Shown piece after piece: positions 37,886 to 46,700 of a DNA stretch of 64,000 bases; the stretch's first letter is position 1, and every line of letters begins with the position of its first letter. This DNA is from Betaproteobacteria bacterium (GTDB taxonomy: Bacteria; Pseudomonadota; Gammaproteobacteria; Burkholderiales; Usitatibacteraceae). Position numbers and translations under genes: made by a program. The notes below the pieces were generated by a model, which worked only from the letters and a program-made list of their open reading frames with translations, was not told the DNA's origin and did not search any database. The stretch covers positions 1,116,001-1,180,000 of the forward strand of contig JADJSD010000001.1 of the NCBI GenBank assembly GCA_016711875.1, written 5' to 3'.

Positions 37886-39601
37886 ATGTCCGCGCTACCC
37901 GTCGAGAGCCAGCCACGCCGCTTGGGCGAAATCCTGATCGCCCGGGGAAAACTCGACCTCGCGAACCTCGAGCGCGCCCTTCGCCTGCAGGAGGGTGAGG
38001 GCCGCCGCGAGAAGCTGGGCGTGATGCTCGGTCGCCTGGGACTCGTCTCCGCGCGGGACCTCGCCGAAGCGCTCTCGGAGCTGCTCGCGATCCCCGTCGC
38101 CGCGGCCTCGGAGTACCCCGAGTTGCCCATCCTCGAGGAGCAGGTCTCCGACCGCTTCCTCAGGGACGCGAAGGCGCTGCCGCTTCGCGAGACGGACGAA
38201 GGCGTCGTGGTCGCGATGGCCGACCCGGCAGACGCCTTCCTGCTGCGCTCGCTCGCCATGGTGTGCGGCAAGCCGATCGTCCCGCGCCTCGCCATCGTGC
38301 CGGAGCTCGATGCCGCCCTGGAGCGCCTCTACGGCGCCGGCCGCAGTTCCATGGGCCAGATCGTCGACAACATCGCCTCCCGCGACGAGGAGCAGGACGC
38401 CGGCGACGTCGAGCACCTGAAGGACCTCGCCTCGGAGGCGCCGGTGGTGCGCCTGGTGAACCTCCTCATCACGCACGCTCTCGAAAGCCGGGCCTCCGAC
38501 ATCCACATCGAGCCCTTCGAGAACCGCCTCATCGTGCGCTACCGGATCGACGGCGTGCTGCACGAGGTCGAATCGCCGCCGCGCCGCCTGTCCGCCGCCG
38601 TGATCTCGCGGGTGAAGATCATGGCGAACCTCGACATCGCCGAACGCCGCCTGCCGCAGGACGGCCGCATCAAGCTGCGCATCCAGGGCAAGGAGATCGA
38701 CCTGCGCGTGTCCACGGTTCCCACGATGCACGGCGAGAGCGTCGTGATGCGGATCCTCGACAAGGGCGGGGTGCCCCTCGACTTCGCCTCGCTCGGCTTC
38801 GACGGGCCGGTGCTCGAGCTCTTCCTCGAGGCCCTCGGCCAGCCCCACGGCGTGCTCCTCGTGACCGGCCCCACGGGTTCGGGCAAGACGACCACGCTCT
38901 ACACGGCGCTCGACCGCCTGAACCAGCCCGACGTGAAGATCCTCACGGTCGAGGACCCGGTCGAGTACCAGATGCCCGGCATCAACCAGATCCAGGTGAA
39001 GCCGCAGATCAACCTCACGTTCGCCAACGCGCTTCGCTCCATCGTCCGCCAGGACCCGGACGTCATCATGATCGGCGAGATCCGCGACCTCGAGACGGCG
39101 CAGATCGCCGTGCAGTCCGCGCTCACGGGGCACATGGTGCTCTCGACCGTCCACACGAACGACGCGCCCTCGACGGTGAACCGCCTGCTCGACATGGGCG
39201 TCGAGGATTACCTGCTCACGTCCACCGTGGTCGGGATCCTTGCCCAGCGCCTCGTGCGCAACCTCTGCCCGCACTGCCGGCAACCCTACAAGGCGCTGCC
39301 GGAGGTGATCGAGCAGATGGGCCTTCGACGCTACGTGCCCGAGGGCGAGGTGACGCTCTGGCACCCGGGCGGCTGCGACCAGTGCTCCGGCACCGGTTAC
39401 CGCGGCCGCATGGGCATCATGGAGATGCTGCCCATGAACGACGCCATCCGCTCCCTCGTCATGCGCCACGCGAATTCCGCGGAGCTGCGCGCCGCCGCCG
39501 TCGAAAGCGGCATGGAATCGATGTTCGAGAACGGGCTTCGCAAGGCCGTCGTGGGCACCACCACCATCGAGGAAGTGCTTCGCGTCACCCGCGAGGACTG
39601 A
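37886..39601 (+). CDS. gspE: Type II secretion ATPase GspE
   Basis: GspE is the hexameric cytoplasmic motor that drives pseudopilus assembly. The 571-residue protein has an N-terminal MshEN-type domain (RRLGEILIARGKLD), the linker and N2 domain (RASDIHIEPF), Walker A GPTGSGKTTT (near residue 330), the Asp box TVEDPVEYQ, Walker B MIGEIRDLETA and the His box STVHTNDA. A zinc site made of CPHC and CDQC follows. The ATG at 37886 lies just after the TATAAT. It is the first gene of the operon E-F-G-H-I-J-K-L-M-(C/N-like)-D. Confidence 0.96.
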   Translation: MSALPVESQPRRLGEILIARGKLDLANLERALRLQEGEGRREKLGVMLGRLGLVSARDLAEALSELLAIPVAAASEYPELPILEEQVSDRFLRDAKALPLRETDEGVVVAMADPADAFLLRSLAMVCGKPIVPRLAIVPELDAALERLYGAGRSSMGQIVDNIASRDEEQDAGDVEHLKDLASEAPVVRLVNLLITHALESRASDIHIEPFENRLIVRYRIDGVLHEVESPPRRLSAAVISRVKIMANLDIAERRLPQDGRIKLRIQGKEIDLRVSTVPTMHGESVVMRILDKGGVPLDFASLGFDGPVLELFLEALGQPHGVLLVTGPTGSGKTTTLYTALDRLNQPDVKILTVEDPVEYQMPGINQIQVKPQINLTFANALRSIVRQDPDVIMIGEIRDLETAQIAVQSALTGHMVLSTVHTNDAPSTVNRLLDMGVEDYLLTSTVVGILAQRLVRNLCPHCRQPYKALPEVIEQMGLRRYVPEGEVTLWHPGGCDQCSGTGYRGRMGIMEMLPMNDAIRSLVMRHANSAELRAAAVESGMESMFENGLRKAVVGTTTIEEVLRVTRED

Positions 39602-39607
39602 CGCCCC

Positions 39608-40837
39608 ATGCCCGTCTTCCAGTACAAGGCCGTGACGCCCGCGGGCGAGGTCCTCGAGGGCGCCATGGACGGGACGGACCGCCGGGCCATCGTCGAGCGC
39701 CTGCGCGACATGGGCTACACGCCGCTGCGCGCGGTGGAGGCGGGGGCGGGCGAGGCGCAGGTGGCCGTGGCGAGGCGGCAGGCCTCGCCGCTCTTCCGCC
39801 GGGGCGTGAGTCAGGACGAGATCGGCGTCGTGACGCGGGAGATCTCGACCCTCCTGAACGCCGGCCTTCCCCTCGATCGCAGCCTCGAGATCCTTGTGGG
39901 CCTCGCCGAGAGCGAGCGCGTGGCCGAGATGCTCCGGGCCGTGAGGAACGAGGTGCGCGGCGGCGCCTCGCTCTCAAAGGCGCTCGAGCAGCAAGGCGGC
40001 GTCTTCTCGCGCTTCTACGTGAACATGATCCGTGCGGGCGAGGCGGGCGGCGCGCTGGGCGACGTGCTCGCGCGCCTGGCGGAATTCATGGAGCGCTCGA
40101 AGGACCTCAAGGAAAGCGTGAAGTCCGCCCTCATCTATCCGGCCATCCTCTTCTTCGTCGCCGTCTTCTCGGTCGTGATCCTGCTCGCGGTGGTCGTGCC
40201 GCAGTTCGAGCCGATCTTCGCCCAAAGCGGCAAGGCCCTGCCGCTCGTGACCGAGGTGGTGCTGGGCGCCGGCGCGCTGATGCGCGCCTGGTGGTGGGCG
40301 ATGGTGCTCGGGGCGGTGGCGCTCGTCTATCTCGTCGTGACGCGCCTCGAGACCCCGGAGGCCAAGCTGCGCTGGGACCGCTGGCTCCTGGGGTTGCCGG
40401 TCGTGGGCGACCTCGCGGCCAAGGTCGAGACGGCCCGCCTCGCGCGCACCCTGGGCACGCTGCTTCGCAACGGCGTCTCGCTCGTGAACGCCATCGGCAT
40501 CGCGCGCGAGACGATGGGCAACACCTGGCTGGCGGCTGGCCTCGCCGAGGTCGGGCGCGAGCTCAAGACCGGCCGCGGCTTCGGCAAGCCCATGCTGGAG
40601 ACGCGACGCTTTCCCGCCTTCGCCGTGCACATGGTCATGGTGGGCGAGGAGACCGGGCGGCTCGACCGCATGCTGCTCGACGTCGCCGACGTCTACGACC
40701 GCGAGGTGGCGCGCGCCGTGAAGCGCGCCCTGGCCCTGCTCGAGCCCGTGATGATCGTGACCCTCGCCGGCATCGTCGGCGCGGTCATCCTCTCGATCCT
40801 CGCCGCGATGCTTTCGATCTACGACCTGCCCCTCTAG
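39608..40837 (+). CDS. gspF: Type II secretion inner-membrane platform protein GspF
   Basis: This is the polytopic platform protein (409 residues). It has two repeated T2SSF cytoplasmic domains (with FYVNMIRAGEAGG and VHMVMVGEETGRLD) and three membrane segments, at roughly 170-195, 220-240 and 375-400. It couples GspE to pseudopilin insertion. It begins six bases after gspE and belongs to the same operon. Confidence 0.96.
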   Translation: MPVFQYKAVTPAGEVLEGAMDGTDRRAIVERLRDMGYTPLRAVEAGAGEAQVAVARRQASPLFRRGVSQDEIGVVTREISTLLNAGLPLDRSLEILVGLAESERVAEMLRAVRNEVRGGASLSKALEQQGGVFSRFYVNMIRAGEAGGALGDVLARLAEFMERSKDLKESVKSALIYPAILFFVAVFSVVILLAVVVPQFEPIFAQSGKALPLVTEVVLGAGALMRAWWWAMVLGAVALVYLVVTRLETPEAKLRWDRWLLGLPVVGDLAAKVETARLARTLGTLLRNGVSLVNAIGIARETMGNTWLAAGLAEVGRELKTGRGFGKPMLETRRFPAFAVHMVMVGEETGRLDRMLLDVADVYDREVARAVKRALALLEPVMIVTLAGIVGAVILSILAAMLSIYDLPL

Positions 40838-40863
40838 GGCGAACGACAACGACCGGAGTCCCC

Positions 40864-41298
40864 ATGACCCGCCCCTTCCGCTTTTCCGCCGCGCGCTCGA
40901 GCCGCGGCTTCACCCTGCTCGAACTGGTGATGGTGCTCGTCATCATCGGCGTGATTCTCGCGATGGTCGGCCCGCGCGTGTTCAACAGCCTGGGCCGCGC
41001 GAGTTCGGAGCGCGCCAAGGTGGGCATCGAGCAGATCGGCGGCGCGCTCGAGCTCTACAAGCTCGACACGGGCCGGTACCCGTCCTCGCAGGAGGGCCTG
41101 GGGGCGCTCGTGGCCGCGCCCTCGGGCATCGCCAACTGGAACGGGCCGTACGTGAAGGACGCGAAGATCCTGAAGGACCCCTGGTCGCGCGACTACACCT
41201 ACCGCTCGCCGGCGGAGAAGGGCGGCTACGACCTCATCTCGCTCGGCGCCGATGGCAAGGAAGGCGGAGACGGCGAGAACAAGGACATCCGGAACTGA
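40864..41298 (+). CDS. gspG: Major pseudopilin GspG
   Basis: GspG forms the shaft of the secretion pseudopilus. The 144-residue protein has the prepilin site RGFTLLELVMVLVIIG (Gly/Phe cleavage, Glu at +5) after a 14-residue basic leader. The C-terminal part carries the GspG calcium-loop pattern (SLGADGKEGGDGENKDI) and the YPSSQEGLGALV signature. Prepilin peptidase is not encoded in the window. Confidence 0.96.
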   Translation: MTRPFRFSAARSSRGFTLLELVMVLVIIGVILAMVGPRVFNSLGRASSERAKVGIEQIGGALELYKLDTGRYPSSQEGLGALVAAPSGIANWNGPYVKDAKILKDPWSRDYTYRSPAEKGGYDLISLGADGKEGGDGENKDIRN

Positions 41299-41299
41299 C

Positions 41300-41755
41300 A
41301 TGCATCCCCGGCGCGCCGCGCGCGGCTTCACGCTCCTCGAGGTGCTGATGGTCCTGGTGATCGCGGCCGCCGGCTTCGCACTGGTGGTGCGCTTCACGGG
41401 CGCCGGCGTCTCCGGGGCGGAGTTGAAGAGCGCCGCGCGCACGGTGGCCGCCGGGCTGCGCGACGCGCGCGGCACCGCCATCGCCACGCAGGAGTCGGCC
41501 GCGATGCTCGTGGACCTCGACAAGCGCACGATCGAGGTGACGGGCGCGGCCAAGCCGCGCGCCCTCTCCGAGCGCCTCGAGCTCAAGCTCTACACGGCGC
41601 AGTCGGAGGTGAGGGACGAGCGCCACGGCGCGATCCGCTTCTATCCCGACGGCAGCTCCACCGGCGGCCGGGTCACCCTGTCGGCGGGCGAACGCAAGCT
41701 GCTCGTCGACGTCGACTGGCTCACCGGCCGCGTGAGCATCAAGGAGGGGGGCTAG
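41300..41755 (+). CDS. gspH: Minor pseudopilin GspH
   Basis: This minor pseudopilin has 151 residues and the prepilin site RGFTLLEVLMVLVIAAA, followed by a GspH-type beta domain (LRDARGTAIATQE, then AIRFYPDGSSTGG). It begins two bases after the gspG stop. An in-frame ATG at 41252 inside gspG is rejected. Confidence 0.92.
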   Translation: MHPRRAARGFTLLEVLMVLVIAAAGFALVVRFTGAGVSGAELKSAARTVAAGLRDARGTAIATQESAAMLVDLDKRTIEVTGAAKPRALSERLELKLYTAQSEVRDERHGAIRFYPDGSSTGGRVTLSAGERKLLVDVDWLTGRVSIKEGG

Positions 41756-41772
41756 CGCCCCGCCCGCGCCCC

Positions 41773-42203
41773 ATGGCGCGCTCGCCTTCCCGCCCGGCCC
41801 GCGAGGCGGGCTTCACGATCGTCGAGGTCCTCGCGGCATTCGTCGTGTTCGGCCTCGCGCTCGCCGGCATCATGCAGCTCTTCACGCGGGGCCTCACCGA
41901 CGCCCAGCTCGCCGACGAGTACGCCCGTGCGGTGATGATCGCGCAGTCCCGCCTGGCGGCTTTCACCGCCGTCGAGCAGGTGGAGGAGAAGAACGCCGAA
42001 GGCACCGAGGATCGCTACCGGTGGCGCGTCACGGCCGCAGCCTACGACGAGCGCAGGGAAACCCCCAGCGCCGACGCGAACCGCGACCTGAACCTGCGCG
42101 TGCGACACTCCTTCGCGTCGACGCGATCGTGGCCTGGTCCGCGGCCGACGGGCGGGAGCGCGACGTGCGCCTCGCGACCCTCGTGCTCGCCGCGAAGCCA
42201 TGA
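41773..42203 (+). pseudogene. gspI: Minor pseudopilin GspI, frameshifted as read
   Basis: The prepilin site AGFTIVEVLAAFVVFG lies near the N-terminus. The first frame is good to about NLNLRV, and the rest (TLLRVDAIVAWSAADGRERDVRLATLVLA) lies in the next frame and ends at 42203, overlapping the gspJ start. One added base near 42102-42107 gives a normal 143-residue GspI. As read, the first frame would run on for hundreds of codons through gspJ into the gspK frame. GspI starts the tip complex with GspJ and GspK, and all neighbours are intact, so a sequencing indel is likely. Confidence 0.82.
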
Positions 42204-42871
42204 GCCGTTCGCGCTCCGGCGGGTTCACCCTGCTCGAGACCGTGATCGCGGTCACGCTCCTCGCCATGATGCTGGGGCTGCTCTTCGCCGGCCTGCGCAC
42301 GGGCGTTCGCGCCTGGGACGCCGGCACCGACCGCGGCGACCGCGCCGACCAGCTGCTGCTCACCTACTCGTTCGTGAGGAAGGAGCTCTCGGCCGCCTTC
42401 CCGTGGCGCTTCAAGGACCCGCTCGCGGTGCGCCTTGCCTTCAACGGCGAGCGCGAGCGCGTGCGTTTCGTCTCGATGCGGCCCGCGGAACTCGGCGGGG
42501 GCGGCCTCGCCTTCGTCTCCTTCGAGAAGGCCTCCGCCAAGGGCGCGGAGCGGGCAGGGCGGCTGGTCATGCGCCGTTCGCCTGCGCTCTCCGACGCGAA
42601 GGACTTCGAGGCCATCGAGGCCTCGGAGCCCTTCACGCTCGCCGAGGGCGTGACCGACCTGCGCTTCGAGTACTTCGGCGCCGAGAACGACACCGCGAAG
42701 CCGGCCTGGACCGATTCGTGGGACTTTCCGCTGCGCATGCCCACGCACGTGCGCCTCGTGATGAAGAGCGGCGAGACGGCGCTGCCGGAGGTCGTGGTCG
42801 CCCTGGGCATCGGCGAGGAGGCCGGCTGCTACGAGACCAACTTCCAGCGCAACTGCGTGCCGCGGCGATGA
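42200..42871 (+). CDS. gspJ: Minor pseudopilin GspJ
   Basis: This 223-residue pseudopilin has the prepilin site GGFTLLETVIAVTLLAM directly after a seven-residue leader. The GspJ-type domain contains FVRKELSAAFPWRF and the DLRFEYFGAEND and MPTHVRLVMKS regions. It is part of the I-J-K tip. It overlaps the gspI end (ATGA) and the gspK start. Confidence 0.92.
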   Translation: MSRSRSGGFTLLETVIAVTLLAMMLGLLFAGLRTGVRAWDAGTDRGDRADQLLLTYSFVRKELSAAFPWRFKDPLAVRLAFNGERERVRFVSMRPAELGGGGLAFVSFEKASAKGAERAGRLVMRRSPALSDAKDFEAIEASEPFTLAEGVTDLRFEYFGAENDTAKPAWTDSWDFPLRMPTHVRLVMKSGETALPEVVVALGIGEEAGCYETNFQRNCVPRR

Positions 42872-43818
42872 GGACCGCGCCCCGCCGCGAGCGCGGCATC
42901 GCCCTGGTGCTGGTCATCTGGCTCGTCACGCTGCTGCTCGTGATCGCCGGCAGCTTCACCTACGCGATGCGCACCGACGCGCGTGCCTCGCGCAATGCCG
43001 CCGCCATCGCGAAGGGCGAAGCGGTCGCCCGGGCGGCCGTGGCGAGGGCCCTCATGGAACTTTTCAAGCCCCCGGGCAGTCCAGAGGGATGGCGGCGCGA
43101 TGCGAGCGTGCGCGAATGGGTCTTCGACGACACGCCGGTGGCGGTCAGGCTCTCGGACGAGTCTGCTAAAATCGACGTCAACACCGCCAATCAGGAGTTG
43201 CTCAAGGGGCTGTTCCGCTTCGCGGGCCTCTCCGAGGAAGACGCGGTGAAGCTGCTCGACGCAGTCCTCGATTGGCGCGATCCGGATTCGCTCAAGCGGC
43301 CCTTCGGTGCGGAGGAGGCCGAATACTCGCAGGCAAGCCTCAAGGGGCGACCGGCGAACTTCCCGTTCCAGTCCACGGAGGAATTGCAGCTCGTCCTCGG
43401 CATGCGCCCCGAGGTCTTCCAGCGCATCGCGCCCATGATCACCGTGTACTCGCGCCAACCGGGCGTGAATCCCCATATCGCCGGCCGCAACGCGCTGCTC
43501 GCCATTCCCGGCGTGACGCCCGAGCAGGTCGATTTCTATCTCGTCGAGCGCGAACGCGCCCGCGCGGAGGGGCGCGCGCCGCCGGTGTTCGCCGCGGCCG
43601 GCGCCTACGCGACGTACGCGCAGGCCACGGCGATCACGGTGCGTGCCGAGGTGAAGCTCGAGCGCGGCATCACCATCCAGCGCGAGGCCGTCGCCGTGCT
43701 CACCCCGCAATTCGTGCGCCGCCCCTGGACGCTCCTCGCCTGGCGCGAGGTCTCGCGCGACCAGGATGCGAAGCGAGAGAACGCCCCCCCGGAGAGTGCC
43801 CTTGGCCAGCGTCGCTGA
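42868..43818 (+). CDS. gspK: Minor pseudopilin GspK
   Basis: GspK caps the pseudopilus tip. The 316-residue protein has a prepilin-like N-terminus, RGIALVLVIWLVTLLLV, without Glu at +5, as usual for GspK. The SAM-like helical domain carries KIDVNTANQELLKGL, DAVLDWRDPDSLKR and EELQLVLGM. The ATG at 42868 overlaps the gspJ stop by four bases. A stretch past residue 225 (ARAEGRAPPVF) precedes the last beta segment. Confidence 0.92.
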   Translation: MRTAPRRERGIALVLVIWLVTLLLVIAGSFTYAMRTDARASRNAAAIAKGEAVARAAVARALMELFKPPGSPEGWRRDASVREWVFDDTPVAVRLSDESAKIDVNTANQELLKGLFRFAGLSEEDAVKLLDAVLDWRDPDSLKRPFGAEEAEYSQASLKGRPANFPFQSTEELQLVLGMRPEVFQRIAPMITVYSRQPGVNPHIAGRNALLAIPGVTPEQVDFYLVERERARAEGRAPPVFAAAGAYATYAQATAITVRAEVKLERGITIQREAVAVLTPQFVRRPWTLLAWREVSRDQDAKRENAPPESALGQRR

Positions 43819-45385
43819 TTCGGTTCTCGCCCCCCTGCGCGAGGCCGCCGAGCGGGCCGGCGTCGCCGAATTCCTGCGCTGGTGGAAGGCCGAACTCGTT
43901 GCGGCCGTGCCGCCCGCGTGGCGCGCGCGGGTCGACGGCGGCGGCCCCGCCATCGTCTCGCCGCAGGAGGGCGACTGGGTCGCGTGGAAGCGAGGCGGCG
44001 CCTCGCTCGTCGAGGCGGGCCGGGCCCGCCTGGCCTCGCTCGATGCGGCCGGCCGTCGGTCGGCATTCCGGCGGCTGCTCGGCGAGGGCGCGGGCGTCGC
44101 GCCCAACGTCTGGCTCCTGCTCCCGGAGCCCTCGGTGCTGCGCCGTCGCGTGAGCCTGCCGCTCGCCGCCGAGGAATCGCTCGCCGAGGCCGTGGGCTTC
44201 GAACTCGACCGGTTCACGCCCTTCGCCGCGGAGCAGGCCTGGTTCGATTGCCGCATCGTCTCGCGCGATGCCAACGCGCAGCGCCTCGAGGTGGATCTCG
44301 CGGTCACGCCGCGCGCGGGCATCGAGGGAACCCTGGCGGAGCTGCGCGAGCTGGGCGCCACGGTGCTCGGCATCGGGTTCGCCGAGGACGTCGCCGCCGG
44401 TGCCGCGCCCCTCAACCTGCTCCCGGCCGATCGCCGTGAACGCCCCGCACCTTCCCGGGCCGCCCTGGCCGCGCGCGTGCTGGCCGGCTGCACCGTGGCG
44501 CTTGCCCTGGTCGCGCTCGCCTATCCCCTGTGGCAGAAGCGCGAGCGCGTGATCAGTTTGCAGCCGCGCCTCGACACCGCCAAGGTCGGCGCGGACGTCG
44601 CCGACCGCCTGGGGCGTGAGATCGAGAAGATCGCGGCGGAGCACAACTTCATCGTCGGCAAGAAGCAGGGTGCCTATACCGCTGTCGCGATACTCGAGGA
44701 TCTCTCCAAGATCCTCCCGGATACGACGTGGGTGCAGCAACTGGACCTCCGATCGACTTCCAAGGGCCGCGAAGTGCAGATCGCCGGCGAAACCGGCTCG
44801 TCCTCGCAGCTGGTCGAAGTAATCGAGAAGTCCGGCACGTTGGCCAATGCCAGCTTCAAGTCGCCTCTCACCAAGGGGCAGACGCCCAATACCGAGCGAT
44901 ACCTCCTCGCGGCGGAGGTGAAGGCGCGCGCGCTTCCGGAGCCGCTGCCGGAGGCGGGTTTCCTGCCCTCCGGCGCGCCGGCGCCGGCCGGCGCCGCGCC
45001 TCCTTCCGGTTCTCCGGCGGCCGCGGCGAACCCGGCGCCTTTGACCGCCCCAGCCAACCCGGAGCAATCCGCGGCGCCGGCCTCCGCGTCACCGGCGGGA
45101 CCTGCAGTCGCGCCGCCCGCCGTGCCGACGACCCCACCGGCGGCCGCTTCACCGCCAACGCCCAAGTCGGCACCGGCGATGCCGCCGGCGACCGCGACAG
45201 TCGCGCCACTGCCCAAGACACCCTTGCCCGCCGCCGGGCCGCGGCCTGGCGCCCCTGCAGGCGTACCGCAGCCGCCAGCGCCCCCGGCGAGTCCTCCTGC
45301 GCCGGCGCCCGTATCGGGCAAGGGCGCGACGCCTCCCGGCTCGGCACCGGTTCCGGCATCAACGGCTCCCGGGGGGCGCGGATGA
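43802..45385 (+). CDS. gspL: Type II secretion protein GspL with PilN-like domain and long Pro/Ala tail
   Basis: GspL couples the cytoplasmic ATPase to the inner-membrane ring. The cytoplasmic part (about 1-220) is an actin-like GspL domain (PNVWLLLPEPSVLRRRVSLP, then FELDRFTPF). One membrane segment (about 226-246) and a periplasmic PilN-type ferredoxin-like domain (to about 390) follow. The last roughly 150 residues are almost only Pro, Ala, Gly and Ser, which is unusual for GspL. I chose the TTG at 43802 because GGAGAG (43791-43796) is well placed for it. The ATG at 43766 is the alternative, and a GTG at 43796 is too close to the ribosome binding site. Confidence 0.87.
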   Translation: MASVADSVLAPLREAAERAGVAEFLRWWKAELVAAVPPAWRARVDGGGPAIVSPQEGDWVAWKRGGASLVEAGRARLASLDAAGRRSAFRRLLGEGAGVAPNVWLLLPEPSVLRRRVSLPLAAEESLAEAVGFELDRFTPFAAEQAWFDCRIVSRDANAQRLEVDLAVTPRAGIEGTLAELRELGATVLGIGFAEDVAAGAAPLNLLPADRRERPAPSRAALAARVLAGCTVALALVALAYPLWQKRERVISLQPRLDTAKVGADVADRLGREIEKIAAEHNFIVGKKQGAYTAVAILEDLSKILPDTTWVQQLDLRSTSKGREVQIAGETGSSSQLVEVIEKSGTLANASFKSPLTKGQTPNTERYLLAAEVKARALPEPLPEAGFLPSGAPAPAGAAPPSGSPAAAANPAPLTAPANPEQSAAPASASPAGPAVAPPAVPTTPPAAASPPTPKSAPAMPPATATVAPLPKTPLPAAGPRPGAPAGVPQPPAPPASPPAPAPVSGKGATPPGSAPVPASTAPGGRG

Positions 45386-45978
45386 GCCTGCTGCGCGAGA
45401 TCATGGGCTGGCCGGCCGCCAAGCGACGCAAGGCCGCCATCGGCATGGCGGCGGGCGTGGCGGCGCTCCTGCTGGCCATGCTGGCGCTGCCCCTGTGGTT
45501 TGCCCACCAGCACTACGACGATGCGCTCGAGGACATCGACAAGCGCCTCGTGCGATACGAGCGGCTCGCGGCCGCCCGTCTCCAGCTCGAGCAGAAGCTC
45601 GAAGGCGTCCGGGCCATGGGCAGCCGGAAGTACTTCCTCAAGGCTTCTGCCGCCTCGCTGTCGGCGGCGGAGGTCCAGGATCGCGTCCGGCAGTTCATTG
45701 AAAGCGCCGGCGGACGGGTCATCAGCGTACAGATGGGCACACCGCGCGATGAGGGTAAATTCAAGCAGGTGCCGGTCACCGTCCAGGCCAACGCCAACAT
45801 CATGGTCACGCGCCGGATATTGCATGCCCTGGAGACCAACCAGCCCTATCTTTTCGTCGATTCGCTGGTGGTCCGGGCGCAGGTTCCGCCGGGTTACAAG
45901 CCACCGCCGGGCTTCGAGCCCGAGATGTTCATCCAGTTCGAAGTGTCGGGCTACGCCATTCCGGGGAGCGGAACATGA
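45382..45978 (+). CDS. gspM: Type II secretion protein GspM
   Basis: This bitopic inner-membrane partner of GspL has 198 residues. The membrane segment lies at about residues 20-42. A coiled coil follows, then a ferredoxin-like periplasmic domain (DRVRQFIESAGGRVISVQ, LHALETNQPYLFVDSLVV). The ATG at 45382 overlaps the gspL TGA, and its own end overlaps the next start (ATGAGC), so L-M-(C/N-like) are coupled. Confidence 0.9.
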   Translation: MSLLREIMGWPAAKRRKAAIGMAAGVAALLLAMLALPLWFAHQHYDDALEDIDKRLVRYERLAAARLQLEQKLEGVRAMGSRKYFLKASAASLSAAEVQDRVRQFIESAGGRVISVQMGTPRDEGKFKQVPVTVQANANIMVTRRILHALETNQPYLFVDSLVVRAQVPPGYKPPPGFEPEMFIQFEVSGYAIPGSGT

Positions 45979-46688
45979 GCACCGGGGCCCGGGGAGCGAG
46001 CTTCTGGGTCGCCTTCTGGGGCGGGGCCGCGGCCGTGCTGGCCGTCGCCATCGGCCTGGAACATTACCTGGGAAACGAGGAGCCTTCAGGCGGTCCCCGG
46101 CCGCCCGCCAAGGTCGCCGATGCCCGGATGCTTCCGCCCTTCACGCTGGCCGCGGCGGACCAATTCGCTTCGGAGACCGCCGCGCGCCCGCTGTTCACGC
46201 CGACGCGGCGCCCGGCGCCACCGGCGGCCACGGTCCAGGCCACGATGCGCAAAGGGCAGTTCGTCCTTACGGGCATCACGGTGTCCGCGGAGGCGAGCTT
46301 TGCATTTCTCAAGGAAGTCTCGAGCGGAAAGACCCGCAGCGTGCGCAAGGGCGCCGAGGTGAACGGCCTGCGCGTCGATGCCGTGGAGCCTCGCCGGGTC
46401 GTGCTGCGCCAAGGTGAGGAGACGGAGGACCTGATGCTCGCCATTCAGGTGCCGCCGAGGACCGCGGCGCCTGCGCCCGCGCCCGGAGCGCCAGCCGCGG
46501 GAAGCGCTGCGCCCAACATCTATGCGCCGGGAGGCGTGCCGCTCCCCGGGGCCCCGGGCGGTCCTCCGCAGGCGGGCATGCCCGCGGCCGGCGCGCCGGG
46601 TGCTGCACCTCCGACCAATCCCGCAGCCATGCCTGCCCCGGGCGTGGAATCGACGGCCAGTCGCCGTCGGCCCTGGATGAAACCCTAG
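45975..46688 (+). CDS. GspC/XpsN-like type II secretion protein
   Basis: This 237-residue protein sits where XpsN/GspN sits, between gspM and gspD. It has a membrane segment (about 12-30) and a periplasmic domain resembling the GspC homology region, which contacts the GspD secretin: GQFVLTGITVSAEASFAFLKE, then VRKGAEVNGLRVDAVEPRRVVLRQG. A Pro/Ala/Gly-rich tail of about 75 residues follows. No PDZ or other GspC domain is seen and no other gspC exists in the operon, so I infer that it fills the GspC role. Confidence 0.78.
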   Translation: MSTGARGASFWVAFWGGAAAVLAVAIGLEHYLGNEEPSGGPRPPAKVADARMLPPFTLAAADQFASETAARPLFTPTRRPAPPAATVQATMRKGQFVLTGITVSAEASFAFLKEVSSGKTRSVRKGAEVNGLRVDAVEPRRVVLRQGEETEDLMLAIQVPPRTAAPAPAPGAPAAGSAAPNIYAPGGVPLPGAPGGPPQAGMPAAGAPGAAPPTNPAAMPAPGVESTASRRRPWMKP

Positions 46689-46700
46689 CAGGCGATCCCC

